In this document: positions 14,350 to 22,086 of the stretch, one piece after another
Layout of the letters: every line of letters begins with the position of its first letter
How positions within the stretch are numbered: position 1 is the first letter of the stretch
Source: Bacteroidota bacterium
Lineage (GTDB): Bacteria > Bacteroidota > Bacteroidia > Flavobacteriales_F > PHOS-HE28
NCBI GenBank assembly: GCA_018266475.1
Contig: JAFEAI010000116.1
Location: forward strand, 1-32,434
DNA: 32,434 nucleotides
Reading direction: 5' to 3'
Program-made: the position numbers and the translations under genes
Notes under the pieces: model-generated
Told to the model about the DNA's origin: nothing
The model's database searches: none
What the model saw: only the letters and a program-made list of their open reading frames with translations

Positions 14350-15885
14350 ATGTCCGTACGCGTAAGGTTTGCACCAAGCCCCACCGGGCCGCTCCACATG
14401 GGCGGCGTCCGCACGGCACTTTACAATTACCTCTTTGCCCGCAAGCACGGCGGGCAGTTCCTGCTGCGCATTGAGGACACGGACCAGGCGCGCTTTGTGC
14501 CGGGCGCCGAGGAGTACATCCGCGAATCGCTGGCCTGGTGCGGGCTGCAAACGGATGAGGACCCCTGGCAGGGCGGCCCGCACGGGCCCTACCGCCAAAG
14601 CGACCGCAAACATCTTTACCGCGCCTATGCCGACCAACTGGTGCAGGCGGACAAGGCCTACTACGCCTTTGACACGGCCGAAGAGCTGGAGGCCATGCGC
14701 GAACGCCTGAAGGCCGCCGGATCGGCCGCGCCCGCATACAATGCCGTCACGCGGGAGCACATGCGCAACAGCCTGTCGCTAAGCGCGGCCGAAACACGGG
14801 AACGGCTGGCGCGCGGCGACGACCATGTGATCCGCCTGAAGGTGCCGCGCCAGGCGGAAGTGCGCTTCGAGGACCTGATCCGCGGCTGGGTGACCGTGCA
14901 TAGCAGCCACATCGACGACAAGGTGCTTTACAAGAGCGACGGCATGCCCACGTACCACCTGGCCAACATCGTGGACGACCACCTGATGGGCATCACCCAC
15001 GTGATCCGCGGCGAGGAATGGCTCCCCAGCGCCCCCCTGCACGTGCTGCTCTACGAAGCCTTCGGATGGGAGCGCCCCGCATTTGCCCACCTGCCCCTGA
15101 TCCTGAGGCCCGACGGCAACGGCAAGCTCAGCAAGCGCGATGGCGACCGCCTGGGCTTCCCGGTGTTCCCCCTGGATTGGCAGGACCCCGCCAGCGGTGA
15201 GCGCAGCAGCGGCTACCGCGAACGCGGCTACTACCCGGAAGCGTTCATCAACATGCTGGCCCTGCTGGGCTGGAACCCCGGCAACGACCAGGAGCTCATG
15301 TCGCTGCAGGAACTGACGGCCCTGTTCGACCTGGAACGGGTACACAAGGGCGGTGCGCGCTTCGACCCCGAGAAAGCCCGCTGGTTCAACCAGCAATACC
15401 TGCGCAAAAGGCCCGATGCCGAACTGGGCGCTGAACTGCACCGCCTCCTGGCGGAAAAGGGCATTGCCGCCACCTTGGAAAAAGCCGTTGCCGCCGTTGC
15501 CCTGCTGAAGGAGCGCGCCACCTTCCCGTCGGACATGCTGGAAGGTGAATACCTGTTCACCACCGGCTCCCCGCTGGAGGGCAACACCGAGGCGCTGGCG
15601 GAACTGCACAAACGCTGGAAACCCGGCACTGCCGCGGCCTTGTCGGCCTTCATCGGCAAGGTGGAGGGCCTTGGCGCCGCCACCGCCCCGCTGATGGAGC
15701 AGGCATTCAATACGGTGCTCGAAGAGCTGTCCCTGAAGATGGGCCAACTGATGCCCGTGTACCGCCTGTGCGTGGCCGGCCGCATGCAGGGCCCGGGCAT
15801 GTTCGATGTGAGCGCCCTGCTCGGCAGGGAAGAAGTACTGGTGCGCCTGAAAGCCGGGCTCAACGCAGGTGCAGCATGGGGGTGA
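14350..15885 (+). CDS. gltX: Glutamate--tRNA ligase
   Basis: The 511-residue product has the normal class I synthetase layout. The HIGH-type motif is PSPTGPLHMGG near the N-terminus (residues ~9-19), followed by RTALYNYLFARKHGG and RIEDTD. The KMSKS-type motif is GKLSKRDGDR, with the signature lysines at 259 and 262. The C-terminal half is the helical anticodon-binding region (ARWFNQQYLRKRP). It charges tRNA-Glu, and since gatA is present in this window it may also mischarge tRNA-Gln for transamidation; that is inference, because many Bacteroidota also have GlnRS. The 3' end overlaps folB by 10 bases. Confidence 0.97.
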   Translation: MSVRVRFAPSPTGPLHMGGVRTALYNYLFARKHGGQFLLRIEDTDQARFVPGAEEYIRESLAWCGLQTDEDPWQGGPHGPYRQSDRKHLYRAYADQLVQADKAYYAFDTAEELEAMRERLKAAGSAAPAYNAVTREHMRNSLSLSAAETRERLARGDDHVIRLKVPRQAEVRFEDLIRGWVTVHSSHIDDKVLYKSDGMPTYHLANIVDDHLMGITHVIRGEEWLPSAPLHVLLYEAFGWERPAFAHLPLILRPDGNGKLSKRDGDRLGFPVFPLDWQDPASGERSSGYRERGYYPEAFINMLALLGWNPGNDQELMSLQELTALFDLERVHKGGARFDPEKARWFNQQYLRKRPDAELGAELHRLLAEKGIAATLEKAVAAVALLKERATFPSDMLEGEYLFTTGSPLEGNTEALAELHKRWKPGTAAALSAFIGKVEGLGAATAPLMEQAFNTVLEELSLKMGQLMPVYRLCVAGRMQGPGMFDVSALLGREEVLVRLKAGLNAGAAWG

Positions 15886-16226
15886 TCCAGGTGAACGGCA
15901 TCCGGGTGTACGCCTACCATGGCTGCCTGGACGAGGAGGGACGCATCGGCGGGCACTACCGCGTGGACGTGACCGTGGAGGGCGACCTGGCGCGCGCCGA
16001 GCGCACGGACAAGCTGGCGGACACCATCGACTATGGGCGCGTAACGGCGATCGTGCTGGAGCAAATGGCCGTGCGCTCCAACCTGATAGAGGCCGTGGCG
16101 GCGCGCATCCTGGACGCGCTCCGCAAGGAATGGCCGCACGGGTTCACCTGGCACGTGCGGCTGGAAAAGGAGCACCCGCCCATCCCCGGGGCGGTGGACA
16201 GCGTGGTGTACTCCGTGGGCGGTTGA
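15876..16226 (+). CDS. folB: Dihydroneopterin aldolase
   Basis: The start is ATG 15876 (MGVIQVNGIRVYAYHG), overlapping the end of gltX by 10 bases in another frame. The 116 residues match the family. Motifs include YAYHGCLDEEGRIGGHYRVDV, with the conserved Glu residues after the Gly, DKLADTIDYGRV, SNLIEAVAARI, and LEKEHPPIPGAV, which holds the catalytic lysine region. The enzyme cleaves 7,8-dihydroneopterin to 6-hydroxymethyl-dihydropterin and glycolaldehyde in folate synthesis. It works as a cytoplasmic oligomer. Its expression is probably coupled to gltX by the overlap. Confidence 0.93.
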   Translation: MGVIQVNGIRVYAYHGCLDEEGRIGGHYRVDVTVEGDLARAERTDKLADTIDYGRVTAIVLEQMAVRSNLIEAVAARILDALRKEWPHGFTWHVRLEKEHPPIPGAVDSVVYSVGG

Positions 16227-16237
16227 CCGGAAGCGGT

Positions 16238-16245
16238 TATCTTCG
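16238..16245 (+). promoter_or_regulatory. Promoter-like -7 element of tRNA-Cys (TATCTTCG)
   Basis: TAnnTTYG form followed by CGGCCC, 51 bases upstream of tRNA-Cys and just after the folB stop. Confidence 0.4.
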
Positions 16246-16296
16246 CGGCCCTTGCCAAACCGCCCGCAGGGGTGGCGGCAAGGAAATTGACAGCAT

Positions 16297-16370
16297 GGTC
16301 GCGTGGCCGAGTGGTTAGGCACAGCTCTGCAAAAGCTGCTACTGCGGTTCGAATCCGCACGCGACCTCCA
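16297..16370 (+). tRNA. tRNA-Cys (anticodon GCA)
   Basis: Acceptor GGTCGCG / CGCGACC, D arm GCC-GAGTGGTTA-GGC, anticodon stem CAGCT / AGCTG with loop CTGCAAA, T arm TGCGG-TTCGAAT-CCGCA, discriminator T. The 3' CCA is encoded (16368-16370), unlike the two tRNAs at 10.9-11.2 kb. Confidence 0.95.
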
Positions 16371-16371
16371 C

Positions 16372-16399
16372 AAACGCCCCGGCATTCCCGGGGCGTTTT
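16372..16399 (+). terminator. Intrinsic terminator of tRNA-Cys
   Basis: Perfect 11-bp stem (16372-16382 with 16388-16398), loop CATTC, ending in TTTT. It starts one base after the encoded CCA. Confidence 0.8.
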
Positions 16400-16465
16400 C
16401 GTTCCTTCGCCCCGCCCATACCGATCATGCTTCTTTTGCGTTGTGCCCCAGTAGTTCCCGTACGC

Positions 16466-18835
16466 ATGCGACCACTTCCCGCACTTTTGCTCGCCTCCTC
16501 CCTGCTCCTTGCGGCTCCACGCCTGTGCGCACAGCCCGCCATCGGCCAATGGCGCGACCATTTCCAGTACCGGCGGACGATCGCCGTGGCGCAAGGCGGG
16601 GGCGACATGTATTGCGCCACCACCGCCGCAATATTCAAGTACAACCTGCAATCCGGCGAAACCGAGCGCTACACCAAGGTGAACCGCCTGAACGACGTGA
16701 ACATCCTTTCAATAGGCTGGAACACGCCGCACAGCACACTGGTAGTGGGCTATAAGAACGGCAACGTGGACCTTGTGGGCCGCAGCGGCACCACCAACAT
16801 GCCGGACATCAAGAACAGCAGCCTGATGGGGGACAAGGGGGTTTATTGCGTGGCCCAGCGGGGTGGCTTTGCATACCTCGGCTGCGGGTTCGGCATTGTG
16901 GTGGTGGACCTGGCGCGCACCGAGGTGAAGGACACCTGGCTCATCGGGCCCAATGCCGCACAGGTACAGGTCAACTGCATTGCCTTTCACGGTGATTCCA
17001 TCTACGCCGCCACGCAGAACGGCGTGTTCGCCGCATGGGAGAACGCCCCCAACCTGGCGGCATTCACCAGCTGGCACAAGCGCACGGACCTGCCCGGAGC
17101 CAACGGTGTCTTTACCGAAGTAGCCTCCTTTGGCGACAAATTGCTGGTGAACCGCCGCCTGAGCACTGTGGAGGAAAACGAGAAGGACACCATCTACTTC
17201 TACACGGCCGGATGGCATGCACTTTATGGCGCCGCGCCCGATTTCAACCGCAACATCACCGTATCGGCGGACGGGCAGCGGCTCACCGTTACCGGCCGCA
17301 ACCGGGTGCGCGAGTATGATACCGCCATGTCCGAGGTCACCTACGTGGACCATTTCGGCACCACGGGCCTGCAGCCGCGCGACGCCCTGCGCGCAGACCC
17401 GCTGAACTTGTGGGTGGCCACCTACGGCCAGGGACTGCTGCAATTCCATTTCGTGAACGAATACAAGACCATCTACCCCAACGGCCCGGCCAACAACACC
17501 TGCTACCGCATGTCCTGCACCAAGGGGGTCCTGTACGTCACCACCGGCGGCCCCTCGGGAAACTGGGGCGACCTCTTCCGCAAGGAAGGCGTACACTACT
17601 TTGCCGATGGCCGCTGGAACACCACCGACCTCAGCAACGACCCCTTGTTCGCCACCGGGGGCAACAACTATGCCGGCGCCCTAAACGACGTGATGGCCGT
17701 GCAGGTGGATCCGGAGGACGGCAACCATGCCTGGGTGACCAGCTGGGACGATGGCCTGCTGGAAATGCGCAACGGCCACGGCGTGCAATTCTTCGGTGCC
17801 GGCAACAGCAGCCTGCAGCGCGTGCAGAATAGCAGCTCGGACAACGACCCCACGCAGGTGGGCGGCGTGGCCTTGGATGAACGCGGCAACCTCTGGCTCA
17901 CCAACAGCCGGTGTACCAAGCCCATCAGCGTGCGCATGAAAAGCGGTGCATGGTATGCCCTGGCCGCCGGCAACACCCTGGGGGCGGATGCACTGCTTTC
18001 CGACATCATCGTGGCCAAGAACGGCTACAAGTGGATCATTCAGCCCTGGGGCCGAGGCATGTTCGTGTTCAATGACAACGACACTCCCTCGCAGCCCGGG
18101 GACGATCAATCCAAGGCCTTGACCACCTTCGCCGGCGCGGGCAAGCTGCCTTCCATGGACGTCTTCAGCCTGGCCGAGGACCTGGACCAGCACATTTGGG
18201 TGGGCACGGGCAAGGGCGTGGCCGTGTTCTACAACCCCGACCTGGTGTTCGGCGGCGGCAATTTCGACGCGCAGCAGATCCTGATCCAACAGGACGGCAA
18301 CTGGCAGATCCTCCTGGAAACCGAGGCGGTGAGCGCCATTGTGGTGGACGGGGCCAACCGCAAATGGCTGGGCACCCAGAACAGCGGCGTGTACTTGGTG
18401 AGCGCCGACGGCACCGAGCAATTGGCGCATTTCACGGCCGCCAACAGCCCCCTGCCCAGCGACAACATCATCTGCATGGCCATGGACGGCACCACCGGCG
18501 AACTGTTCATCGGCACGGACCAGGGCATCATGAGCTACCGGAGCGATGCCACGGACGGACTGCAGGCCGCGGATTGCGCAACCGTGTTCCCCAACCCGGT
18601 CCGCGAAACCTACACCGGCCCGGTGGCCATCACCGGCCTGGTGCGCGGCAGCGACGTGCGCATCACCGACGTGGCCGGCAACCTGGTGTACCATGTGATC
18701 TCAAAAGGAGGCGAGGCCACCTGGCCCGTCACCGACATGAAAGGCCAACGGGTGGCCACCGGCGTGTACCTTGTGCTGGCCCTGGCACCGGACGGATCCA
18801 GCAAGTGCAACACCAAGGTGGCCGTAGTGAGGTAG
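16466..18835 (+). CDS. porZ: PorZ-like type IX secretion system protein
   Basis: I chose ATG 16466 because it opens a signal peptide (MRPLPALLLASSLLLAAP ... LCAQ); ATG 16427 would put a second hydrophobic run before it. The 789 residues are close to the size of known PorZ. The mature N-terminus IGQWRDHFQYRRTIAVAQGG is the family's characteristic opening, followed by beta-propeller repeats of two-component-regulator type (GVALDERGNLWLTNS, DLDQHIWVGTGKGVAVF, ANRKWLGTQNSGVYLV). The C-terminus is a T9SS sorting-type domain (TVFPNPVRETYTGPVAI ... GVYLVLAL). In Porphyromonas PorZ is a surface component of the attachment complex that joins A-LPS to cargo proteins. The position directly before recO, 11 bases away, agrees with the arrangement I know for porZ in Bacteroidota. 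Confidence 0.85.
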   Translation: MRPLPALLLASSLLLAAPRLCAQPAIGQWRDHFQYRRTIAVAQGGGDMYCATTAAIFKYNLQSGETERYTKVNRLNDVNILSIGWNTPHSTLVVGYKNGNVDLVGRSGTTNMPDIKNSSLMGDKGVYCVAQRGGFAYLGCGFGIVVVDLARTEVKDTWLIGPNAAQVQVNCIAFHGDSIYAATQNGVFAAWENAPNLAAFTSWHKRTDLPGANGVFTEVASFGDKLLVNRRLSTVEENEKDTIYFYTAGWHALYGAAPDFNRNITVSADGQRLTVTGRNRVREYDTAMSEVTYVDHFGTTGLQPRDALRADPLNLWVATYGQGLLQFHFVNEYKTIYPNGPANNTCYRMSCTKGVLYVTTGGPSGNWGDLFRKEGVHYFADGRWNTTDLSNDPLFATGGNNYAGALNDVMAVQVDPEDGNHAWVTSWDDGLLEMRNGHGVQFFGAGNSSLQRVQNSSSDNDPTQVGGVALDERGNLWLTNSRCTKPISVRMKSGAWYALAAGNTLGADALLSDIIVAKNGYKWIIQPWGRGMFVFNDNDTPSQPGDDQSKALTTFAGAGKLPSMDVFSLAEDLDQHIWVGTGKGVAVFYNPDLVFGGGNFDAQQILIQQDGNWQILLETEAVSAIVVDGANRKWLGTQNSGVYLVSADGTEQLAHFTAANSPLPSDNIICMAMDGTTGELFIGTDQGIMSYRSDATDGLQAADCATVFPNPVRETYTGPVAITGLVRGSDVRITDVAGNLVYHVISKGGEATWPVTDMKGQRVATGVYLVLALAPDGSSKCNTKVAVVR

Positions 18836-18846
18836 CGGCGCACGCC

Positions 18847-19554
18847 ATGCTGCAAACCACGCGCGCAGTGGCGTTGCGCACCTTCCGGCACGGCGACCAC
18901 ACCACGGTGCTCAAGGCGTACACCGAACAGTTCGGGCTGCGCTCCTACATGGTGCGCACCGGCCCGCGCTCCGCAGTAAAGCCGATGCACCTGCAACCAT
19001 TGGCCCGCCTGGAGCTGGTGGTGACCGAGGACAGGGAGCGCGACCTGCATGCCGTCCGCGAAGCACGCATCCTGCTGCCCTACACCGGCGTGGCCTCCGA
19101 TCCACGGCGGGGCATGCTGCTGCTCTTCGCGCAGGAGGTGTTCTACCGCACCTTGCGCGAAGGGGTCCAAGATCCCGCGCTCTTCGCATTCGTCATGAAC
19201 ACGCTTGAAGCCATCAACGGCGGCCCCGAGCTGGGGCGTATTCCCTTGGACCTGCTCGTGGGGCTGTCCCACCACTTGGGCTTCCTGCCCGAACCGCCGC
19301 TGCCCGGCCAAGACCGGTTTGACCTGCGCGAGGGGCGATTCTTCCACGGCGCGCCGGACCATGCCTTCTGCATGGACCACGCCAGCTCGGCGGCCTTTGC
19401 CGGCCTGTTGCACGGAAAGCATGGCACAGCCGCCTCCATCCCCGCCGCCGGCCGCACTGCCCTGCTGGGCCATTTGCTCATGTACTTCCGCCTGCATGTG
19501 GAAGGATTCGGCGACCTGCGGTCCCCCGAAGTGCTGCACGCCCTGCTGCACTGA
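18847..19554 (+). CDS. recO: DNA repair protein RecO
   Basis: The start is ATG 18847 (MLQTTRAVALRTFRHGDHTT); the upstream open frame is a shadow of porZ. The 235 residues match RecO. The N-terminal OB-fold is visible (VALRTFRHGDHTTVLKAYTE ... GLRSYMVRTGPRS), followed by the helical region with MLLLFAQEVFYRTLREG and LLVGLSHHLGFLPE. RecO loads RecA on SSB-coated single strands together with RecR in the RecF pathway. It starts 11 bases after porZ and is probably co-transcribed. Confidence 0.92.
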   Translation: MLQTTRAVALRTFRHGDHTTVLKAYTEQFGLRSYMVRTGPRSAVKPMHLQPLARLELVVTEDRERDLHAVREARILLPYTGVASDPRRGMLLLFAQEVFYRTLREGVQDPALFAFVMNTLEAINGGPELGRIPLDLLVGLSHHLGFLPEPPLPGQDRFDLREGRFFHGAPDHAFCMDHASSAAFAGLLHGKHGTAASIPAAGRTALLGHLLMYFRLHVEGFGDLRSPEVLHALLH

Positions 19555-19571
19555 GCCCGCGCGGGCCGGGC

Positions 19572-19579
19572 TAAATTCG
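19572..19579 (+). promoter_or_regulatory. Promoter-like -7 element of ptrB (TAAATTCG)
   Basis: TAnnTTYG form followed by CGCCCCC, 22 bases upstream of ATG 19602. Confidence 0.4.
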
Positions 19580-19601
19580 CGCCCCCATACGGCTGTGCAG
19601 C

Positions 19602-21758
19602 ATGAAAGACACCCGCCCGCCCACGCCCCCCCACGCGGTGGGGAAACCGCAACGCACCGTGCTCCATGGCGTGGAGCGCGTTGATGAATTTGCCTGGATG
19701 CGGCTGAGCGAGGAGCAGCGCCACGCCGCCGCCCCGGATGAACAAACCCGGCGCGTAACGGCCTTCCTGGAACAGGAGAACGCACGCACCGAGCAAGCCC
19801 TCGCCCCGGTGGCCGGGCTGCGCAGCACGCTCTTCGCCGAAATGAAGGCGCGGATCAAGGAAAGCGAGGTAAGCGTGCCTTACCGCGAGAACGGCTACTG
19901 GTACCAGTACCGCTTTGACGAGGGCGCGGAATACCCGGTACACATGCGGGCGCCCGTGCTGCACGACCGCGAAGAGGTCCCGGAAACATTCGCCGAATTC
20001 CTCAACGAGAACACCATGGCGGCCGGCCATGACTACTTCGACCTGGCCGATTTTGAGATCGCCCCCGGCAACCGGATAATGGCCTATAGCATCGACACGG
20101 TGGGGCGCCGCCTGTACGAGATCCGCTTCCGCGACCTGGCCACCGGCAAGGACCTCCCGGACGTGATCGGGCATGCCAGTGATGGCGGGGCCTTTGCCGA
20201 CGACAGCACCTTTTTCTATGCGCGCAAGGACCGCAGCTTGCGCAACGCCCGCATCTTTCGCCACATCCTGGGCACCAGCCCTGAGGCCGACGTGGAAGTG
20301 TTCCACGAAAAAAATCGGGCCTTCAGTTGCGAAGTGTACCGGAGCCGCTCGGACCGCTTCGTGGTCATTTCCACCGAAAGCACGCTTTCCAGCGAGCACC
20401 GGCTGCTCCGCACCGATGATCCCTTGGGCGAGTTCCATGCCGCCTTTCCCCGGGAAAGGAGGCACGAACTCAGCATTATGCACGTGCCGGGCGAGGGGGA
20501 TAAAGGCCAGCACGGCAAATTCTACATCCTCACCAACTGGAAAGCACGCAATTTCCGGTTGATGGAATGCCCCGAAGACCATCCTGAAAAGGAAGCCTGG
20601 ACCGAAGTGGTGCCCCATCGCAAGGACGTGCTCCTGGAAGATGTGGAGGTGTTCCGCGACCACCTCGTGCTTACAGGGCGCACCAACGGGCTGGTCCACT
20701 TGCGCGTGCGCCAGCTAAGCACGGGCAAGGAGCACGAGATCGATTTCCACGACCCGGCCTATGTGGCGTACGGCGGCACCAATCCGGAGTGGGATTCCAC
20801 CCGGTTCCGCTATGGCTACACCTCGCTTACCACGCCCTCCAGCATTTTCGAGCACAACCTGCTGACGGGCGAAAACCGGTTGCTCAAGCAGCAGGAGGTG
20901 CTTGGCGGGTTCGATGCCGCCCGCTATGAAAGCGAACGCATCTGGGCCACCGCCAAGGATGGAACCCGCATCCCCATCAGCCTGGTACACCGCAAGGACC
21001 TGCCCATGGACGGCCGTGCGCCCCTGCTGCTGTATGGTTACGGCGCATACGGCATCAATGTGGAACCTGCGTTCAGCAGCGCCCGCATCAGCCTGCTGGA
21101 CCGCGGCTTCGTCTTCGCCATGGCCCACGTGCGGGGCGGCGAGGAGCTGGGCAGGGCCTGGTACGAGGAGGGGCGCATGGAGCACAAGATGAACACCTTC
21201 ACCGACTTCATCGCCTGCGGCGAACAGCTGGTGGCCGACGGCCATGCCGACCCCCACAGGCTGTATTGCATGGGCGGCAGCGCCGGCGGGCTGCTGGTGG
21301 GCGCGGTGATGAACATGCGGCCCGACCTCTGGGACGCGGTGGTGGCGGAAGTCCCCTTTGTGGACGTGGTGAATTCCATGCTGGACCCCGACCTTCCGCT
21401 TACCACCGGCGAATATGATGAGTGGGGCGATCCCGGGGAGGCCGATGCCTTCCGGCGGATGCTGGGCTATTCACCGTACGACAACGTGCATGATGCCGAT
21501 TACCCGGCCCTGCTGGCCACCACCGGCTTCCATGACAGCCAGGTGCAGTACTGGGAACCGGCCAAGTGGGTGGCACGCCTGCGGGCGCACCAAAAGGGTG
21601 CGCGGCCCATCCTGCTGTGGACGAACATGGAGGCCGGGCACGGGGGCGCCACAGGCCGCTTCGAGCGTTTGGTGGAGGTGGCCCGTGTGTATGCCTTCCT
21701 GCTGGGCCGCGCGGCGCACAAACGGCCTCCTGCGCCGGGTGCGAACGAAAAGCCTTAG
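19602..21758 (+). CDS. ptrB: Oligopeptidase B (S9 family serine peptidase)
   Basis: The 718-residue protein has the N-terminal propeller of S9A peptidases (DEFAWMRL, YWYQYRFDEGAEYPVHMR) followed by an alpha/beta-hydrolase domain from about residue 440. The catalytic Ser560 is in GGSAGGLL, Asp645 in TTGFHDSQVQYWEPAKW and His680 in AGHGGATGRF. The spacings of 85 and 35 residues equal those of E. coli oligopeptidase B (532/617/652), from memory. The enzyme cleaves short peptides after Arg or Lys. There is no signal peptide, so it is probably cytoplasmic. Its stop overlaps by 4 bases the stop of the gene on the opposite strand. Confidence 0.94.
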   Translation: MKDTRPPTPPHAVGKPQRTVLHGVERVDEFAWMRLSEEQRHAAAPDEQTRRVTAFLEQENARTEQALAPVAGLRSTLFAEMKARIKESEVSVPYRENGYWYQYRFDEGAEYPVHMRAPVLHDREEVPETFAEFLNENTMAAGHDYFDLADFEIAPGNRIMAYSIDTVGRRLYEIRFRDLATGKDLPDVIGHASDGGAFADDSTFFYARKDRSLRNARIFRHILGTSPEADVEVFHEKNRAFSCEVYRSRSDRFVVISTESTLSSEHRLLRTDDPLGEFHAAFPRERRHELSIMHVPGEGDKGQHGKFYILTNWKARNFRLMECPEDHPEKEAWTEVVPHRKDVLLEDVEVFRDHLVLTGRTNGLVHLRVRQLSTGKEHEIDFHDPAYVAYGGTNPEWDSTRFRYGYTSLTTPSSIFEHNLLTGENRLLKQQEVLGGFDAARYESERIWATAKDGTRIPISLVHRKDLPMDGRAPLLLYGYGAYGINVEPAFSSARISLLDRGFVFAMAHVRGGEELGRAWYEEGRMEHKMNTFTDFIACGEQLVADGHADPHRLYCMGGSAGGLLVGAVMNMRPDLWDAVVAEVPFVDVVNSMLDPDLPLTTGEYDEWGDPGEADAFRRMLGYSPYDNVHDADYPALLATTGFHDSQVQYWEPAKWVARLRAHQKGARPILLWTNMEAGHGGATGRFERLVEVARVYAFLLGRAAHKRPPAPGANEKP

Positions 21759-21985
21759 CTGGCCAGCCGTTCCGCCACGATGATGTCCTCGGGCATCATC
21801 GCCACCACTTCCATCGGCCGCCGGGAATCGCGGCGCGCCCGTTCATATTCCCCGATGGAGGCGAAGTACAGGCGGCATTCCTCGTTGGCCTCCACCTCCC
21901 ACACCACGCCGTACACCTCACGCCCGCTCCGCAGGCGGAAGCGGCAGTGTGCGTGCATGATTTCCCGGATGTTCGGCAAGCCCAT
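21755..21985 (-). CDS. Small conserved-looking protein of unknown function (76 aa)
   Basis: I chose ATG 21985 (MGLPNIREIMHAHCRFRL) because a TAnnTTYG element lies just upstream; the longer frame to 22024 would run through it. The sequence is a compact, beta-rich domain: CRFRLRSGREVYGVVWEVE, then ECRLYFASIGEYERARR, then EVVAMMPEDIIVAERL. The strand pattern looks like a small barrel (Sm- or SH3-like), but I do not recognise the family. It has no signal peptide. Its stop (TAA) overlaps the ptrB stop on the other strand, so the two messages would be complementary at their ends. The presence of a good promoter element and normal codon use support it as real. Confidence 0.72.
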   Translation of the reverse strand: MGLPNIREIMHAHCRFRLRSGREVYGVVWEVEANEECRLYFASIGEYERARRDSRRPMEVVAMMPEDIIVAERLAS

Positions 21986-22001
21986 GGTGCGTGCTTTGCA
22001 C

Positions 22002-22009
22002 CGAAAGTA
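22002..22009 (-). promoter_or_regulatory. Promoter -7 element of the 76-aa gene (TACTTTCG)
   Basis: TAnnTTYG form followed by GTGC on the minus strand, 16 bases upstream of ATG 21985. Confidence 0.45.
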
Positions 22010-22041
22010 AAGAAACCCGGCCACGCGCTACCGGAAAAAGC

Positions 22042-22057
22042 ATCAACGATCGTTGAT
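22042..22057. other. 16-bp perfect palindrome (ATCAACGATCGTTGAT)
   Basis: A self-complementary 16-mer without loop, about 32 bases upstream of the -7 element of the 76-aa gene and 30 bases after the transglycosylase stop. A dyad like this could bind a dimeric regulator, but nothing else supports that. Confidence 0.4.
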
Positions 22058-22086
22058 AACCGTGCCTGCCTGCCTGCCAGCCCGGC

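Noticed and set aside
15874..15885. Possible frameshift fusion of gltX and folB
   Set aside because: GltX ends at normal length and folB has its own ATG; a 10-base overlap is ordinary.
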